Source: Bradyrhizobium sp.
GTDB taxonomy: Bacteria; Pseudomonadota; Alphaproteobacteria; Rhizobiales; Xanthobacteraceae
Assembly (NCBI RefSeq): GCF_016219575.1
Contig: NZ_JACRMG010000005.1
Coordinates: 62,001 to 126,000 of the forward strand
Reading direction: 5' to 3'
Length of the DNA stretch: 64,000 nucleotides
Each line of letters starts with the position of its first letter. Position 1 is the stretch's first letter. Below the pieces are notes generated by a model. The model saw only the letters and a list, made by a program, of their open reading frames with translations. It ran no database searches and was not told the DNA's origin. Below are positions 37,611 through 46,861 of this stretch, piece by piece. Made by a program: the position numbers and the translations under genes.

Positions 37611-38483
37611 TTACGCGCGGCGATTGACCAGGAACACGGCGGCGGCGCAGGCCACCATGCCTGCTATCGCGACCGCATCGAGCCGTTCGTCGAACAGGAC
37701 GAAAGCCATCAGCGCGGTCACCGCCGGCACCAGATAGAACAGGCTCGCCACCGAGGTCGCAGCCTGATGCCGGATCAGCCAGTACAGCAACCCGATCGAT
37801 CCGATCGAGAGCACCACGGCAAGCCAGCCCAGCGCGAGGACGAACTCCGCGGTCCAGTGCACGGTGCGGTTCTCGAACAGGAACGCCGCGATGGTGAAGA
37901 ACACGGCAACCGCCACGTACTGCACGAGATTGCCGCTGCGCCAGTCGATGCGGTTGCAGTAGCGGCGCTGGTAGAGGGTGCCGAGCGTGATACTGACCAG
38001 CGACACCGCCGACGCGACCCAACCCCAGCCCGCCTGCCCGCTCATCGGCCGGTCGTGCAGAATGAGCGCGACACCGGCGAGCCCGAGCAGCAAGCCGCCC
38101 CATTGCAGCGGCGTGACGCGCTCGCCCAGCCAGCGATTGGCGATGGTCGAGGTCAGGATCGGCTGCAGGCCGGGAATCAGCGCGGAAAGGCCCGCGGGGA
38201 TCGACAGCGAGATCGCCACTGCCGTTCCACCCAGATAGAAGCCGTGCACGAGAATGCCGGCCATGATGCTGTGGCCGATCTCGCGGCCCTTCGGCCAGGC
38301 CGGCCGGGCTATGGCGCAGATGATGGCCATCAGCACCACCACGACCGCCATGCGGATTGCGAGATAAGTCAGCGGATCGGCATTGTGGATGACGTATTTG
38401 GTGCCGACAAAGCCGGTGCTCCAGAGCACGACGAAAATCGCCGGCGCCGCGCGAGCGGCGAATTTGTCGAAGCCGTAAGTCAT
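37611..38483 (-). CDS. EamA-family (DMT) transporter
   Basis: 290 residues with about ten membrane helices in two EamA repeats: TYGFDKFAARAAPAIFVVLW starts repeat one, GGLLLGLAGVALILH ends it, and LFYLVPAVTALMAFVLFDE is the repeat-two signature. Drug/metabolite exporter of unknown substrate. The ATG at 38483 is chosen because the longer frame upstream overlaps the divergent dehydrogenase gene and is not membrane-like. Convergent with phrB, four bases apart. Confidence 0.85.
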   Translation of the reverse strand: MTYGFDKFAARAAPAIFVVLWSTGFVGTKYVIHNADPLTYLAIRMAVVVVLMAIICAIARPAWPKGREIGHSIMAGILVHGFYLGGTAVAISLSIPAGLSALIPGLQPILTSTIANRWLGERVTPLQWGGLLLGLAGVALILHDRPMSGQAGWGWVASAVSLVSITLGTLYQRRYCNRIDWRSGNLVQYVAVAVFFTIAAFLFENRTVHWTAEFVLALGWLAVVLSIGSIGLLYWLIRHQAATSVASLFYLVPAVTALMAFVLFDERLDAVAIAGMVACAAAVFLVNRRA

Positions 38484-38585
38484 TTGGCGCGCACTACTGC
38501 CCAATCCTGTGCTATCCGGCAACACCCATCGCCGAAGGGCCGCCCGCCCGCTTTCACATAACGACACGAGACAAGAGGAATCGTC

Positions 38586-39713
38586 ATGGACGTACGCGCC
38601 GCCGTCGCCACCGCCGCAGGCAAGCCGCTGGAGATCACGACCGTCCAGCTCGAGGGACCGCGCGACGGCGAAGTGATGGTCGAGATCAAGGCGACCGGCG
38701 TCTGCCACACCGACGAATTCACCCTCTCCGGCGCCGATCCCGAAGGCCTGTTTCCCGCGATCCTCGGCCATGAGGGCGCGGGCATCGTCGTCGACGTCGG
38801 CAAGGGCGTGACGTCAGTGAAGAAAGGCGATCACGTCATTCCGCTGTACACGCCGGAATGCCGGCAGTGTCCGTCGTGCCTGTCGCGCAAGACCAACCTC
38901 TGCACCGCGATCCGCGCGACACAAGGCCAGGGCATGATGCCGGACGGCACCTCGCGCTTCTCGATCGGCGGCAAGCCGATTCATCACTACATGGGCACCT
39001 CGACCTTCGCGAATTTCACGGTGCTGCCGGAAATCGCAGTCGCGAAAATCCGCGAGGACGCGCCGTTCGACAAGGTCTGCTACATCGGCTGCGGCGTCAC
39101 GACGGGCATCGGCGCGGTCATCAACACCGCCAAGGTGGAACAAGGCGCGAAAGCGATCGTGTTCGGGCTCGGCGGCATCGGGCTCAACGTGATCCAGGGC
39201 CTGCGGCTCGCCGGCGCCGACATGATCATCGGCGTAGACATCAATCCCGACCGCAAGGCATGGGGCGAGCGGTTCGGCATGACCCACTTCGTCAACCCCA
39301 AAGACGTCGGCAAGGACCTCGTCCCTCACCTCGTCAACATGACCAAGGCGGGCGCCGACCAGATCGGCGGCGCCGACTACACCTTCGACTGCACCGGCAA
39401 CGTCACCGTGATGCGGCAGGCGCTGGAAGCCTGCCACCGCGGCTGGGGCCAGTCGATCATCATCGGCGTGGCGCCCGCGGGCGCGGAGATTTCAACGCGG
39501 CCGTTCCAGCTCGTCACCGGGCGCGTCTGGAAGGGCACCGCGTTCGGTGGCGCGCGCGGCCGCACCGACGTGCCGAAGATCGTCGACTGGTACATGCAGG
39601 GCAAGATCCAGATCGACCCGATGATCACGCATGTGATGCCGCTCGCGAAGATCAACGACGCGTTCGAGCTGATGAAGCGCGGCGAGTCGATTCGCGGCGT
39701 GGTGACGTTCTAG
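38586..39713 (+). CDS. frmA: S-(hydroxymethyl)glutathione dehydrogenase / class III alcohol dehydrogenase
   Basis: 375 residues. Catalytic zinc ligands in GVCHTDEF and ILGHEGAG, structural zinc in [17 protein letters not shown], and the NAD-binding [12 protein letters not shown] segment are intact; [20 protein letters not shown] is the class III signature. It oxidises the glutathione adduct of formaldehyde to S-formylglutathione. AGAGGAA is seven bases upstream. No S-formylglutathione hydrolase or gfa gene is adjacent. Confidence 0.95.
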   Translation: MDVRAAVATAAGKPLEITTVQLEGPRDGEVMVEIKATGVCHTDEFTLSGADPEGLFPAILGHEGAGIVVDVGKGVTSVKKGDHVIPLYTPECRQCPSCLSRKTNLCTAIRATQGQGMMPDGTSRFSIGGKPIHHYMGTSTFANFTVLPEIAVAKIREDAPFDKVCYIGCGVTTGIGAVINTAKVEQGAKAIVFGLGGIGLNVIQGLRLAGADMIIGVDINPDRKAWGERFGMTHFVNPKDVGKDLVPHLVNMTKAGADQIGGADYTFDCTGNVTVMRQALEACHRGWGQSIIIGVAPAGAEISTRPFQLVTGRVWKGTAFGGARGRTDVPKIVDWYMQGKIQIDPMITHVMPLAKINDAFELMKRGESIRGVVTF

Positions 39714-39732
39714 TCGCTTCGTCGCTATCGGT

Positions 39733-39835
39733 CGTCATACCCCGCGCATGCGGGGTATCCAGTACTCCGGGACCTATCGTTGAGATGACTGACTGCTCTG
39801 GAATACTGGATCGCCCGCCTTCGCGGGCGATGACG
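39733..39835. repeat. Palindromic intergenic repeat, family R2
   Basis: Two-hairpin unit: CGTCATACCCCGCGCATGCG and GGGTATCCAGTACTCC on the left, GAATACTGGATCGCCCGCC and TTCGCGGGCGATGACG on the right. The ends CGTCAT and ATGACG pair over the whole. Lies between convergent genes and may end transcription from both sides. Confidence 0.85.
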
Positions 39836-39844
39836 GTCGCAGCC

Positions 39845-40291
39845 TCACCACTCTTCCGGACAGGGATCGACGATCTTCCAGAGATCGGCGCCGTTCTTGA
39901 TCTTCTTCATGTCGGTGGTGAGCCCGCCATTGCGGCGGATCCAGTCCTTCACCGTATCGGGGTAATAGGACATCAGGTCCGAGGTGCCCTCGGAGCTGGT
40001 GACCTTGATGCCGAACGTGAAGGCCTTGTCGTAATAGGCGAGGTGGAAGCCGAGGCTCGCCTTCGGGGTCACGCAGATCTTGTTCATCGGCACGATGCCG
40101 AACACCAGCGTGCAGGCGGAATTGCAGATGCCGTCGATGATGACGCGCTCGCCCTTGTCGCGGATGCGCTTGTACTTGGACTTGTATTCCTCGACATAGC
40201 CGCCGTGGTCGCGCGTGATGTGGAGGTCGGCGCGCGCCGGGCCTGCGGCAAGTCCGAACAGGGCAATCAGGGCAAGAAGCGTGATGCGCAT
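39845..40291 (-). CDS. Exported protein, COG3904-like
   Basis: 148 residues with signal peptide MRITLLALIALFGLAAGPARA. The core VIIDGICNSACTLVFGIVP with KASLGFHLAYYD matches the SACT-containing crotonase/ClpP-like fold seen in COG3904 predicted periplasmic proteins; the Ser of NSAC could be catalytic. The final CPEEW is conserved in style. No partner genes. Function unknown beyond possible serine hydrolase activity. Confidence 0.65.
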   Translation of the reverse strand: MRITLLALIALFGLAAGPARADLHITRDHGGYVEEYKSKYKRIRDKGERVIIDGICNSACTLVFGIVPMNKICVTPKASLGFHLAYYDKAFTFGIKVTSSEGTSDLMSYYPDTVKDWIRRNGGLTTDMKKIKNGADLWKIVDPCPEEW

Positions 40292-40522
40292 AGGGTCGAG
40301 GTACCGGAACTGCCTTCGAGAGACGTGAAATTGCCAGTCCAGAACTGGACCAAGCCCGAAGACTCTGGCGGGACTGTGTTGGGAATTCGTTAAGTATCCC
40401 AAACCGGAGGAAAAATCGTCCCTATGGCCATTTTTCCGCACTTTCGGGCCCAATTTGCGTAAGATGGGGGTCCGGACCGGCCCAAAAGCCCCCGGATTGC
40501 CTGGGGATAGCGGAGTATCGTG

Positions 40523-40780
40523 ATGAGGAAATTGAAGCTTTTCGCCGCCGCCGGCCTGCTCGCGGCAGTCGCCGTCGCCCCGAGCCTCGCCGAGGCCCGC
40601 CAGCATCACCGCTATTTCCGCGCCAACCCGCTGCCCTACCCGATCAGCTACCTGCACAATTACGGCCCCGGCCCCGCGCCCGGCACCTTCGCCTATTACG
40701 ACGGCCCGGCCACGGTGAAATGCCGCCAGAGCGCCGCCGCCTATATCGGCCAGGACGGCAGGCGGTATCCCTGCTACTGA
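40523..40780 (+). CDS. Small secreted protein, 85 residues
   Basis: Signal peptide (MRKLKLFAAAGLLAAVAVAP ending SLAEA), then a Tyr/Pro/Gly-rich mature part HYRNP-like: QHHRYFRANPLPYPIS, NYGPGPAPGTFAYYDG, with Cys residues at CRQS and the terminal YPCY able to form one disulphide. No family recognised; probably surface or periplasmic. CGGAG lies seven bases before the ATG at 40523; a GTG at 40520 overlaps it. Confidence 0.65.
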   Translation: MRKLKLFAAAGLLAAVAVAPSLAEARQHHRYFRANPLPYPISYLHNYGPGPAPGTFAYYDGPATVKCRQSAAAYIGQDGRRYPCY

Positions 40781-40842
40781 GCCGGTTCTGGCAGGGCCTT
40801 GTTCTGGCAGAGGCTTGCCGGTTCTGCTAATCGACCGGACAC

Positions 40843-40919
40843 GCGCTCGTAGCTCAGCTGGATAGAGCATCGGATTTCGATTCCGAGGGTCGGAGGTTCG
40901 AATCCTTCCGAGCGCGCCA
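40843..40919 (+). tRNA. tRNA-Arg (anticodon UCG)
   Basis: 77-nt cloverleaf including the encoded CCA: acceptor arms GCGCTCG/CGAGCGC, D arm GCTC-AGCTGGATA-GAGC, anticodon stem TCGGA/TCCGA with loop TTTCGAT (anticodon TCG), variable loop GGGTC, T arm GGAGG-TTCGAAT-CCTTC. Reads CGA. Confidence 0.95.
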
Positions 40920-41103
40920 TTTCCAATCTTGTCCAACCCGGACACATAGGTAACAGACCCTACCTAAAACATGGGTGACAACCCCGTGCCGAACGGGTTG
41001 TGCCGGCTGGTACTATTTCAGCGAGATGTAAGCCAGTTCACTTGTTAGTCCCCCTGTTACGGCAGATGCTCCACCCGCCGGACGATTTGAAAGGGAATTG
41101 CAG

Positions 41104-41472
41104 ATGAAGCGGATACTTGCATCATTGATTTTCGTGGGACTTTGTCTTGCCGCCACGGCCTCCTTCGCCGCGGACGCGCGCAACATCAACGTCATCAACG
41201 AAACCGGCTACGCAATTAAATTCCTGGGGTTCAATGGCCCCGACGACGGACTGGAAGAATGGGATAACGAGCTCGACGGCACCTTGAAGAACCAGCAGAG
41301 CGCATACGTCGAATTCGACGATGACGACGACGGCTGCGTCTGGAATATCAAGGTGATCTGGGCAAACTACGACGAAGCTGTCCTCTGGCGGAACGTCAAC
41401 CTCTGCAAGTTCACGGCGCTGAGGTTGCGCTATGACCACGGGACCAAGAAAACGTCCTTCCTGGCCGAGTGA
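41104..41472 (+). CDS. Small secreted hypothetical protein
   Basis: 122 residues with signal peptide MKRILASLIFVGLCLAATAS. The mature part is acidic (ETGYAIKFLGFNGPDDGLEE, then an EFDDDDDGCVWNIKVIW stretch) and has two Cys residues that could pair. The FNVINETGY-like start (NINVINETGYAI) resembles bacterial C2/thaumatin-like small beta proteins, but I cannot name a family. AAGGG lies eight bases before the ATG at 41104. Confidence 0.62.
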   Translation: MKRILASLIFVGLCLAATASFAADARNINVINETGYAIKFLGFNGPDDGLEEWDNELDGTLKNQQSAYVEFDDDDDGCVWNIKVIWANYDEAVLWRNVNLCKFTALRLRYDHGTKKTSFLAE

Positions 41473-41695
41473 TTGCCGGCCCTTTCACCTGATCCCGGGC
41501 CTCCCAAACGGCACATCCCCCGAATCCTTGTCGGCCCCGGTTCGCCGGGGTCGTTGCTTGTGCCTTCGGAAGGTCCATCAGGGCCCAGGTTCCCGGCGTC
41601 GAGGGTTCCCACGAAACAATTATCCGGACCTGACGAAAAACTCCGGAAACAAGACGGCGCCTATGGTGGCAACAACCAATAATGCAGGTGGCGTC

Positions 41696-41779
41696 ATGGA
41701 TATCGTAGCAGCGTTCCTGGCCCTGGTGAGCATTGGCGTGTTTGCGGCCCATACCCTGGACGCAATGCGCACGGGTTAG
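41696..41779 (+). CDS. 27-residue hydrophobic microprotein (tentative)
   Basis: MDIVAAFLALVSIGVFAAHT followed by LDAMRTG: one membrane helix and a short polar tail. AGGTGG is five to six bases ahead of the ATG. An in-frame ATG at 41663 would add 11 residues. Single-helix microproteins of this type are common but hard to confirm without expression data. Confidence 0.4.
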   Translation: MDIVAAFLALVSIGVFAAHTLDAMRTG

Positions 41780-41952
41780 CTCTCCGCTGGCAGCTTGACA
41801 CCCCACTTTCCCCGGCCCTAGCTTCATTCCAGGTCGGCTAGGCGACCTACGGGCCGCGTAAAGGGTTCAACCCGCCTTTTCAGCTACCGATGCTGACGTC
41901 CCTTCTTTCTGCCCGTGATGCGGTCGCCGGGCGCCTGGAAAGAAGGTGTCCC

Positions 41953-42648
41953 ATGCCGCAGGCATTGCCCGCGAATCCCGATCTTGACTGGTTGAAGAAA
42001 GCCGCGAAGAAACGGCTCGCCGAACTGCGCGTTCGCGCGCCCGACGCCAAGCTGCATCTCGCGCAGCTCGCCGTTGCCAACGATTGCGGCTTCAAGAGCT
42101 GGCGCGCGCTGAAAGCGCATGTCGATGGAACCAATGGCGCAACCGACGGGCGGGAGCGCGTCTTCAAAGCCGCACGCGACGGCGACGTCGAGGCGGTGCG
42201 CCGCGCCTTTGCCTCCGGCTTCGACCCGGCGACGCAGGACCGCGACGGGCGGACGGTCTACCAGATTGCCAAGGAGCTGCGACATGCCGCCATCGAGCTA
42301 CTGACGCAGGGTATCCAGGGCGGCCGCCTCTATCCGGACGCCGGGCAGGACAAGGTGCAAGCCATCATGAGCGCCGCCCAGTCCGGCGATGTCGCAGAAC
42401 TTGCCGAGCGGCTCGATGAAGATCCGGAGTTGACCGGCGCGCTCGGTGGACGCGGGTTCGAAAAAGCCACGCCTTTGGCGCTTGCGGCGCTGCGCAACCG
42501 GCACGGCGCGGCCCGGCTGCTGATCGAGCGCGGCGCCGATCCGAACATTCGCGACGACAAGTTCGAGGCGACGGCATTGGGCTGGGCGGAGTATTTCGGC
42601 CGGCAGGATTTCGCCGAGTTGATCCGCGCAAAGGGCGGCGTGCTTTAG
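41953..42648 (+). CDS. Ankyrin-repeat protein
   Basis: 231 residues, no signal peptide. The N-terminal part (PDLDWLKKAAKKRLAELRVR, then FKSWRALKAHVD) is a helical cap typical of a group of bacterial ankyrin proteins. Ankyrin repeats follow: FKAARDGDVEAVRRAFASG, a degenerate repeat, IMSAAQSGDVAELAERLDED, KATPLALAALRNRHGAARLL and the DPNIRDDK turn. Probably a cytosolic protein-protein interaction module. ATG at 41953 with AAGAAGG upstream. Confidence 0.82.
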   Translation: MPQALPANPDLDWLKKAAKKRLAELRVRAPDAKLHLAQLAVANDCGFKSWRALKAHVDGTNGATDGRERVFKAARDGDVEAVRRAFASGFDPATQDRDGRTVYQIAKELRHAAIELLTQGIQGGRLYPDAGQDKVQAIMSAAQSGDVAELAERLDEDPELTGALGGRGFEKATPLALAALRNRHGAARLLIERGADPNIRDDKFEATALGWAEYFGRQDFAELIRAKGGVL

Positions 42649-42672
42649 CGCCGGCTGCCGCGTCAGCCGCCG

Positions 42673-42711
42673 AAAAAAAGGCCCCGCCGACCTGGAGGGT
42701 CCGGCGGGGCC
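42673..42711 (-). terminator. Strong rho-independent terminator oriented for minus-strand transcription
   Basis: GGCCCCGCCG (42680-42689) pairs with CGGCGGGGCC (42702-42711), extended by ACC/GGT across a short loop. The A-run at 42673-42679 lies on the left, so on the minus strand the hairpin is followed by seven T residues. There is no annotated minus-strand gene for it to serve (see finding). On the plus strand it lacks a T-run but could still affect the ankyrin mRNA end. Confidence 0.7.
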
Positions 42712-42882
42712 AGAGGTATCACCGCGTTGCTCAAATTGCGCGGATGGACATCACTCTATCGCGCGCCAGTAAAGGCCGGCTTCAAGGCGCTAACGGAAAC
42801 CGGCAAATGCGCTAAGAATCATCTCCCGGTTGTTTGAAGGTATCTCGGGCGGGTCTAGGATCGACCTTTTCAGGAGGCTCAT

Positions 42883-43122
42883 TTGAAAACGATCCTTATC
42901 CTGATGGTGATTTCGCTGTTCGCCGCGCCCGCAGCCCGGGCGCAGTCGCTGGTGGACCCGACCAAGGTTGCGCCCGAATACCGGGAGGCCGCGGAGAAGC
43001 GGCGGGCCGAACAATTGAGACAGCGCGAGTGTGCGCAAAAGGCGGATACGGCGAAAATCCTGCCGCGCGATCGCACCGCCTATCTCAATCAGTGCCTGGA
43101 TGCCCTGGCTGCCAAGCACTAG
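42883..43122 (+). CDS. Small secreted protein with PsiF-like repeat
   Basis: 79 residues, signal peptide MKTILILMVISLFAAPAARA. The mature part QRECAQKADTAKILPRDRTA followed by YLNQCLDALAAKH matches the Cys-spacing of PsiF-type repeats (Cys, about 20 residues with a basic turn, Cys-Leu). Function of that family is unknown; it is linked to phosphate starvation in enterics. The start is TTG at 42883 and is fixed by a perfect AGGAGG five bases upstream. Confidence 0.68.
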   Translation: MKTILILMVISLFAAPAARAQSLVDPTKVAPEYREAAEKRRAEQLRQRECAQKADTAKILPRDRTAYLNQCLDALAAKH

Positions 43123-43365
43123 TCCGCACGGCTCCGCCCGTCTCGGAAAGACCGGCGCAACGCTTTCCCCATCCCTTTGCGGGCGCCCGCCGCTAGCAGC
43201 CCGGGGATTGTCCTTGCCAGCGGCGTCCTGACCACGCCGCGACCGCCCACAAGGGATGCCCCGCCCGGCCAGGCCGGGAAGGGGACTTTCCGGGATTTTT
43301 CTGATATCCGAGCGTCCGCTACCTGCCACAGGTTGCAGTGGCCTGCCGTTCGGAATTGCACGTGA

Positions 43366-45062
43366 ATGATCGTTCGTTTCGCCGATTTTGAGTTCGACCA
43401 GATCCGGGCCGAGCTGCGCGGACCCGACGGCCAGCCCATCAAGCTGCGGGCGAAAACCTTCGACATGCTGGCGCTGTTTGTCGCCAATCCCGGCAGGGTG
43501 CTGAGCAAGCAGGAGCTGATGCGAGCCGTCTGGCCGAACGTCCATGTCGGCGAGGACAACCTCTTCCAGTGCATCCGCGAGCTCAGGCAGGCGCTGCGGG
43601 ACGACCGGCGCCGTTTGGTGAAGCTGGTCTCGGGCGGGGCTATCTGTTCGATGTCGAGGTCACGGCGATGTCGACCGGGGAACCCGGGCGCGCCGAAAAT
43701 TCGGGTGCAGCCGGCTTGGCGCCGCCTGACGCTGCCGTCGCCGCCCAAACACCGCCGCGGCGCTTCTTCGGTCTCAGCGGACCTGCCGCGCTCGCCGGCG
43801 CCGCCGGCGTCGTCGCGATCGTCGGCCTTGCGGCGGCAGCGCCGATCGTCGCACCCGGCCTGTTCAGGCCCGCGACGACGACGATCGCGGTGATGTCGAT
43901 TGCCGTCGCAGACGGCGACGGCCAGGCCGCCGCCATGGCGCGAGGCGTGGCCAGCCAGCTCACCGATGGCCTCGCCGGCATCAACAACATCCGCGTCGTG
44001 ACGCCACCGGAGTCCCATGCCGCGGCGCTGACTGCATCCGCCCGGCCCGTGACAGCCGACTTCACGATCAGCAGCGAACTGGAGAAGAGCGAACAGTCCT
44101 GGATCCTGCGGGCACGCCTGGTCAGAACCGCCGACCAAGAGGTCCGGCCGATCGCCTCGATCGCGGTCGATATCAGGGAACCCGATCCGCAGCTTCAGCA
44201 AACGCGCCTCGCTGCCGGCGTGGGCCATGCACTCGCGCTGCGCATCAACGCCCTGCTCCATGACCGGCCGGCAACGACCTCTGCCGGCACACAGGCGGCC
44301 ATCGAACAGGCTACCGCCTCCATCACACAGACCTCGCGCGAGCGCTTTGCGGTGGCGCAGACGATGCTCGAGAAGGCGCTCGCAGCCGAGCCGGACAACG
44401 TCGATCTCGCCGTTGCACTCGCCGGGATGCAGCTGCGCGGCATCCAGATGGTCTGGTACAGCCCGCAGGACGCAGCGGCGGCCGAAGCCGGCGCTACGGC
44501 GAGCCTCGATCGCGCGCTGCGGGCGAAACCCGAATACGTTCCGGTGTTGCAGACCGCCTGCCGTTTCCAGACCGCCATCAACCAGTTCGCCGAGGCGCTG
44601 GTGACCTGCGCGAGGGCGCTCAAATTCGATCCGTGGAACGGATCGGTGCTGTATGCCATGGGGCTCTCGCAGCTCAACCTCGGGCGTTTCGAGGATGCGC
44701 TGGCGACGTTCCAGCAGGCCCACCGCTTCGACACGCCGGAGGTTTCGCGCTGGACCTGGCTGCTCGGCGCCGGATGGGCCAATCTGATGCTCGGGCGTTT
44801 CGAGGATGCGCTGCCCTGGCTGCAGCGCTCGATCGCCATCACACCGGCATCGGGCCGGCCTTATCTGCTGGTATCCGCGGCCTATCAATTGTCAGCGCGG
44901 CCGGAAGAGGCGAAAGCGACGATGAAGAAGGCGCTCGAATTGCGCCCCGGCTCTACCGCCGAGAACACCCCGCCGCCGTTCAAGAACGCCAGTCCGATCT
45001 TCGTCAACGGTATCGAACGGATCTTGCAGGCAAACATCGCCGCCGGATTGCCGGAACGCTGA
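43366..45062 (+). pseudogene. Winged-helix / transmembrane / TPR regulator (CadC-like) split by a one-base frameshift
   Basis: The first frame, from ATG at 43366, encodes an OmpR/CadC-type winged helix: FADFEFDQIRAELRGPDGQP, FDMLALFVANPGRVLSKQEL and AVWPNVHVGEDNLFQCIREL, up to LVKLVSG. The protein should continue RGYLFDVEV, but that continuation is in another frame: the run TCGGGCGGGG near 43630-43639 has one base too few. The second frame then gives a TM segment, a TolB-like region and TPR repeats (about 44330-44960, with LNLGRFEDALATFQQA and NLMLGRFEDALPWLQRS) to TGA at 45062. A repaired protein would have about 565 residues. True mutation, programmed shift or sequencing error cannot be told apart here. 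Confidence 0.75.
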
Positions 45063-45120
45063 GCGCAACCCGCAGAAATCGCTGCGCGATTGTGATGGGC
45101 GCGGCTACAATAGCCGCACC

Positions 45121-45444
45121 ATGATCCGCGCCGTCGCCGCCCTGCTTGCCCTGCTCTGCACGTCTCCGGTCACGACCGAGACGATCAATCTGCGCGGCCA
45201 CGGCGAGATCGACCTTGCGCCCTTCGCCTGCACCGACACGCCGCGCAGCACGGTGGTGCAGCGCGTCTGCTACGACGAGGCTCGGCGCCGTCTGCTGGTG
45301 AACGCCGGCGGCGCCTACTCGGAATATTGCCACCTGCCCGCCGAGACCTATCAAGCCTTCGTCGTCGCGCCATCGATGGGCCAGTTCTTCCGGCAGCGCA
45401 TCGCGTCGCCGGCGACACCATTCGCCTGCGATCCCAAGAACTGA
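45121..45444 (+). CDS. Exported KTSC-domain-like protein
   Basis: 107 residues with a signal peptide (MIRAVAALLALLCTSPVTT). The core VCYDEARRRLLVNAGGAYSE, YCHLPAETYQAF and MGQFFRQRI fit the KTSC pattern (strand, Tyr-containing turn, VPxxxYxxF). Four Cys residues suggest disulphides in the periplasm. Function unknown. A 22-base perfect palindrome follows the stop codon. Confidence 0.65.
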   Translation: MIRAVAALLALLCTSPVTTETINLRGHGEIDLAPFACTDTPRSTVVQRVCYDEARRRLLVNAGGAYSEYCHLPAETYQAFVVAPSMGQFFRQRIASPATPFACDPKN

Positions 45445-45445
45445 A

Positions 45446-45467
45446 AAGGCCGCACGTGTGCGGCCTT
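45446..45467. terminator. Bidirectional hairpin between convergent genes
   Basis: AAGGCCGCAC-GT-GTGCGGCCTT is a perfect 22-base palindrome lying three bases after the KTSC-like stop codon and 24 bases before the stop of the convergent gene. It has A and T flanks in both directions but no long U-run. Confidence 0.65.
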
Positions 45468-45490
45468 CGGTCGAAAATCGGAAATTTGGC

Positions 45491-45928
45491 TTACCAAGTG
45501 CTGGTGCCGAACACACCGTAACGCGCGATACGCATCGGCTGGCCGGTGGCCTTGGCGATCTTGCGCTTCTTCACCACGGCGGTGTCGGCCTTCTTCGGCT
45601 CGACGGGAGCAAACTGGGCAAAGGTCTCGCGCACGCGGGCCTTCGGGGTAATCTCGGGCGCCGCCTCCGGACCGGGAAGCGCGGCCTGCACGACCGGCGC
45701 GGTCTGGGTCTGGGCGACCCTCGGAGCGACGGTCGGTTGCGTCGTGTCGAACACGACGCGCTCGGGCCACTTCTGATCGGACTTGATGCGCAGGGTGGAC
45801 TTGTCAACCGTGCCGGCGCTCTGCATGCCGCTATCGGCCGCTGCCTTGGGCGAGAAAAAATCGAATGCAAACAGCAGGGCCATCAGAGCTCCGCCAACAA
45901 ACAAAAAATATCGTGCCAAGGGCATCAT
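45491..45928 (-). CDS. Membrane-anchored hypothetical protein
   Basis: 145 residues. One N-terminal TM helix (LARYFLFVGGALMALLFAFD) followed by a Pro/Ala/Thr-rich extended region with VARVAQTQTAPVVQAALPG-type linker character and a basic patch KKADTAVVKKRKIAKATG before the conserved-looking end RYGVFGTSTW. No family assigned; probably a periplasmic-facing linker protein. Two adjacent ATGs (45928, 45925) and a GTG (45937) are possible starts. Confidence 0.6.
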   Translation of the reverse strand: MMPLARYFLFVGGALMALLFAFDFFSPKAAADSGMQSAGTVDKSTLRIKSDQKWPERVVFDTTQPTVAPRVAQTQTAPVVQAALPGPEAAPEITPKARVRETFAQFAPVEPKKADTAVVKKRKIAKATGQPMRIARYGVFGTSTW

Positions 45929-46082
45929 TTCCGTCACCGCTCAAAACCGCGGACTGCGCGGACCCACCCGCCAAAACGGCCGGTATGACAATTAGTTCCC
46001 GGCACCCCTGCATGGTTCATCGGGCGTAGTAACTTTTTCGGGAGTGACGGCCGGTCTTGCCCGCTGCAATGCGGAATCGGGG

Positions 46083-46613
46083 TTAAACGCGGCTTGCCGC
46101 GACTAGCGCACATTTAGCTTTATCGGCATTAACGTTGACAAAGCCGACGTGAAGCCGGGTGAAGGTCTTGCGGCTCTTCATCTCCACGGGCTGGCCGATC
46201 ACGCGCCTGCGGTCGGTCAGATGGCTGCCGTCGCGCCGGGCAAAGGCACAGGCGATCTCGATATCCTTGACCGCGTAGTCGTTGCCATTGCGTAGCGTGA
46301 AGGTGATCAGCGCCTTCGAGCCAAGGCCGCCCCGCCGCCAAGATTGCGAAGAGATCTTCAGGCCGTCGAGCGGCGATGCTTCCGGCACCGCCGCGGTCGT
46401 GGCGGCCTGGGCTGGATCCGGGAGAGCCGGCGCTGCCGCCTGCGTAACCCTGGCGGTCTCCTCGGCGGGTCGGGCGGCGGCCGACGGCTCGGAAGCTGGC
46501 TTGTCCTCGGCGTCGCTGAGCGTGGGCCACATCACCCAGGCGAGGCTGCCGGCAATGACGACCGCCGCAAAGCCGGCCCCGAAACCGGCAATCGACCGAG
46601 CGCGCCTCGTCAT
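46083..46613 (-). CDS. Hypothetical protein with N-terminal anchor and beta-sandwich-like domain
   Basis: 176 residues: basic N-terminus MTRRARS, TM helix (about 7-28), a long Pro/Ala/Glu-rich linker (about 30-80), then a compact domain ISSQSWRRGGLGSKALITFT, GNDYAVKDIEIACAFARRDG and MKSRKTFTRLHVGFVN that has the look of a small immunoglobulin-like fold. Periplasmic side by topology. GGAAGGGG is well placed for the ATG at 46613 rather than for the one at 46619. Function unknown. Confidence 0.6.
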   Translation of the reverse strand: MTRRARSIAGFGAGFAAVVIAGSLAWVMWPTLSDAEDKPASEPSAAARPAEETARVTQAAAPALPDPAQAATTAAVPEASPLDGLKISSQSWRRGGLGSKALITFTLRNGNDYAVKDIEIACAFARRDGSHLTDRRRVIGQPVEMKSRKTFTRLHVGFVNVNADKAKCALVAASRV

Positions 46614-46861
46614 GGCCATCCCCTTCCGCCGGGCCGAAGCCGGCGCATCAAAAAAGCCGTAGCGTTTCTCTTCGCACGGCTCTCAAGGACAGCCGCTACG
46701 GGTCCGCCACTCCTGCTCAACGCTTCCACGCCCGTCTGGTTGCATACCGCCACGGCAATATTGCGACGCTCACTGACGGCGGAGGATGGCACTGGCCCTA
46801 CCCGGCCGCTAGATTTGCACTGCAACGACCAACAATCCGCGGGACTGCGAGGGAGACCACG

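Noticed and set aside
42681..42711. Hairpin taken as a plus-strand terminator of the ankyrin gene
   Set aside because: The T-run is on the minus strand only; plus-strand termination not excluded but not supported.
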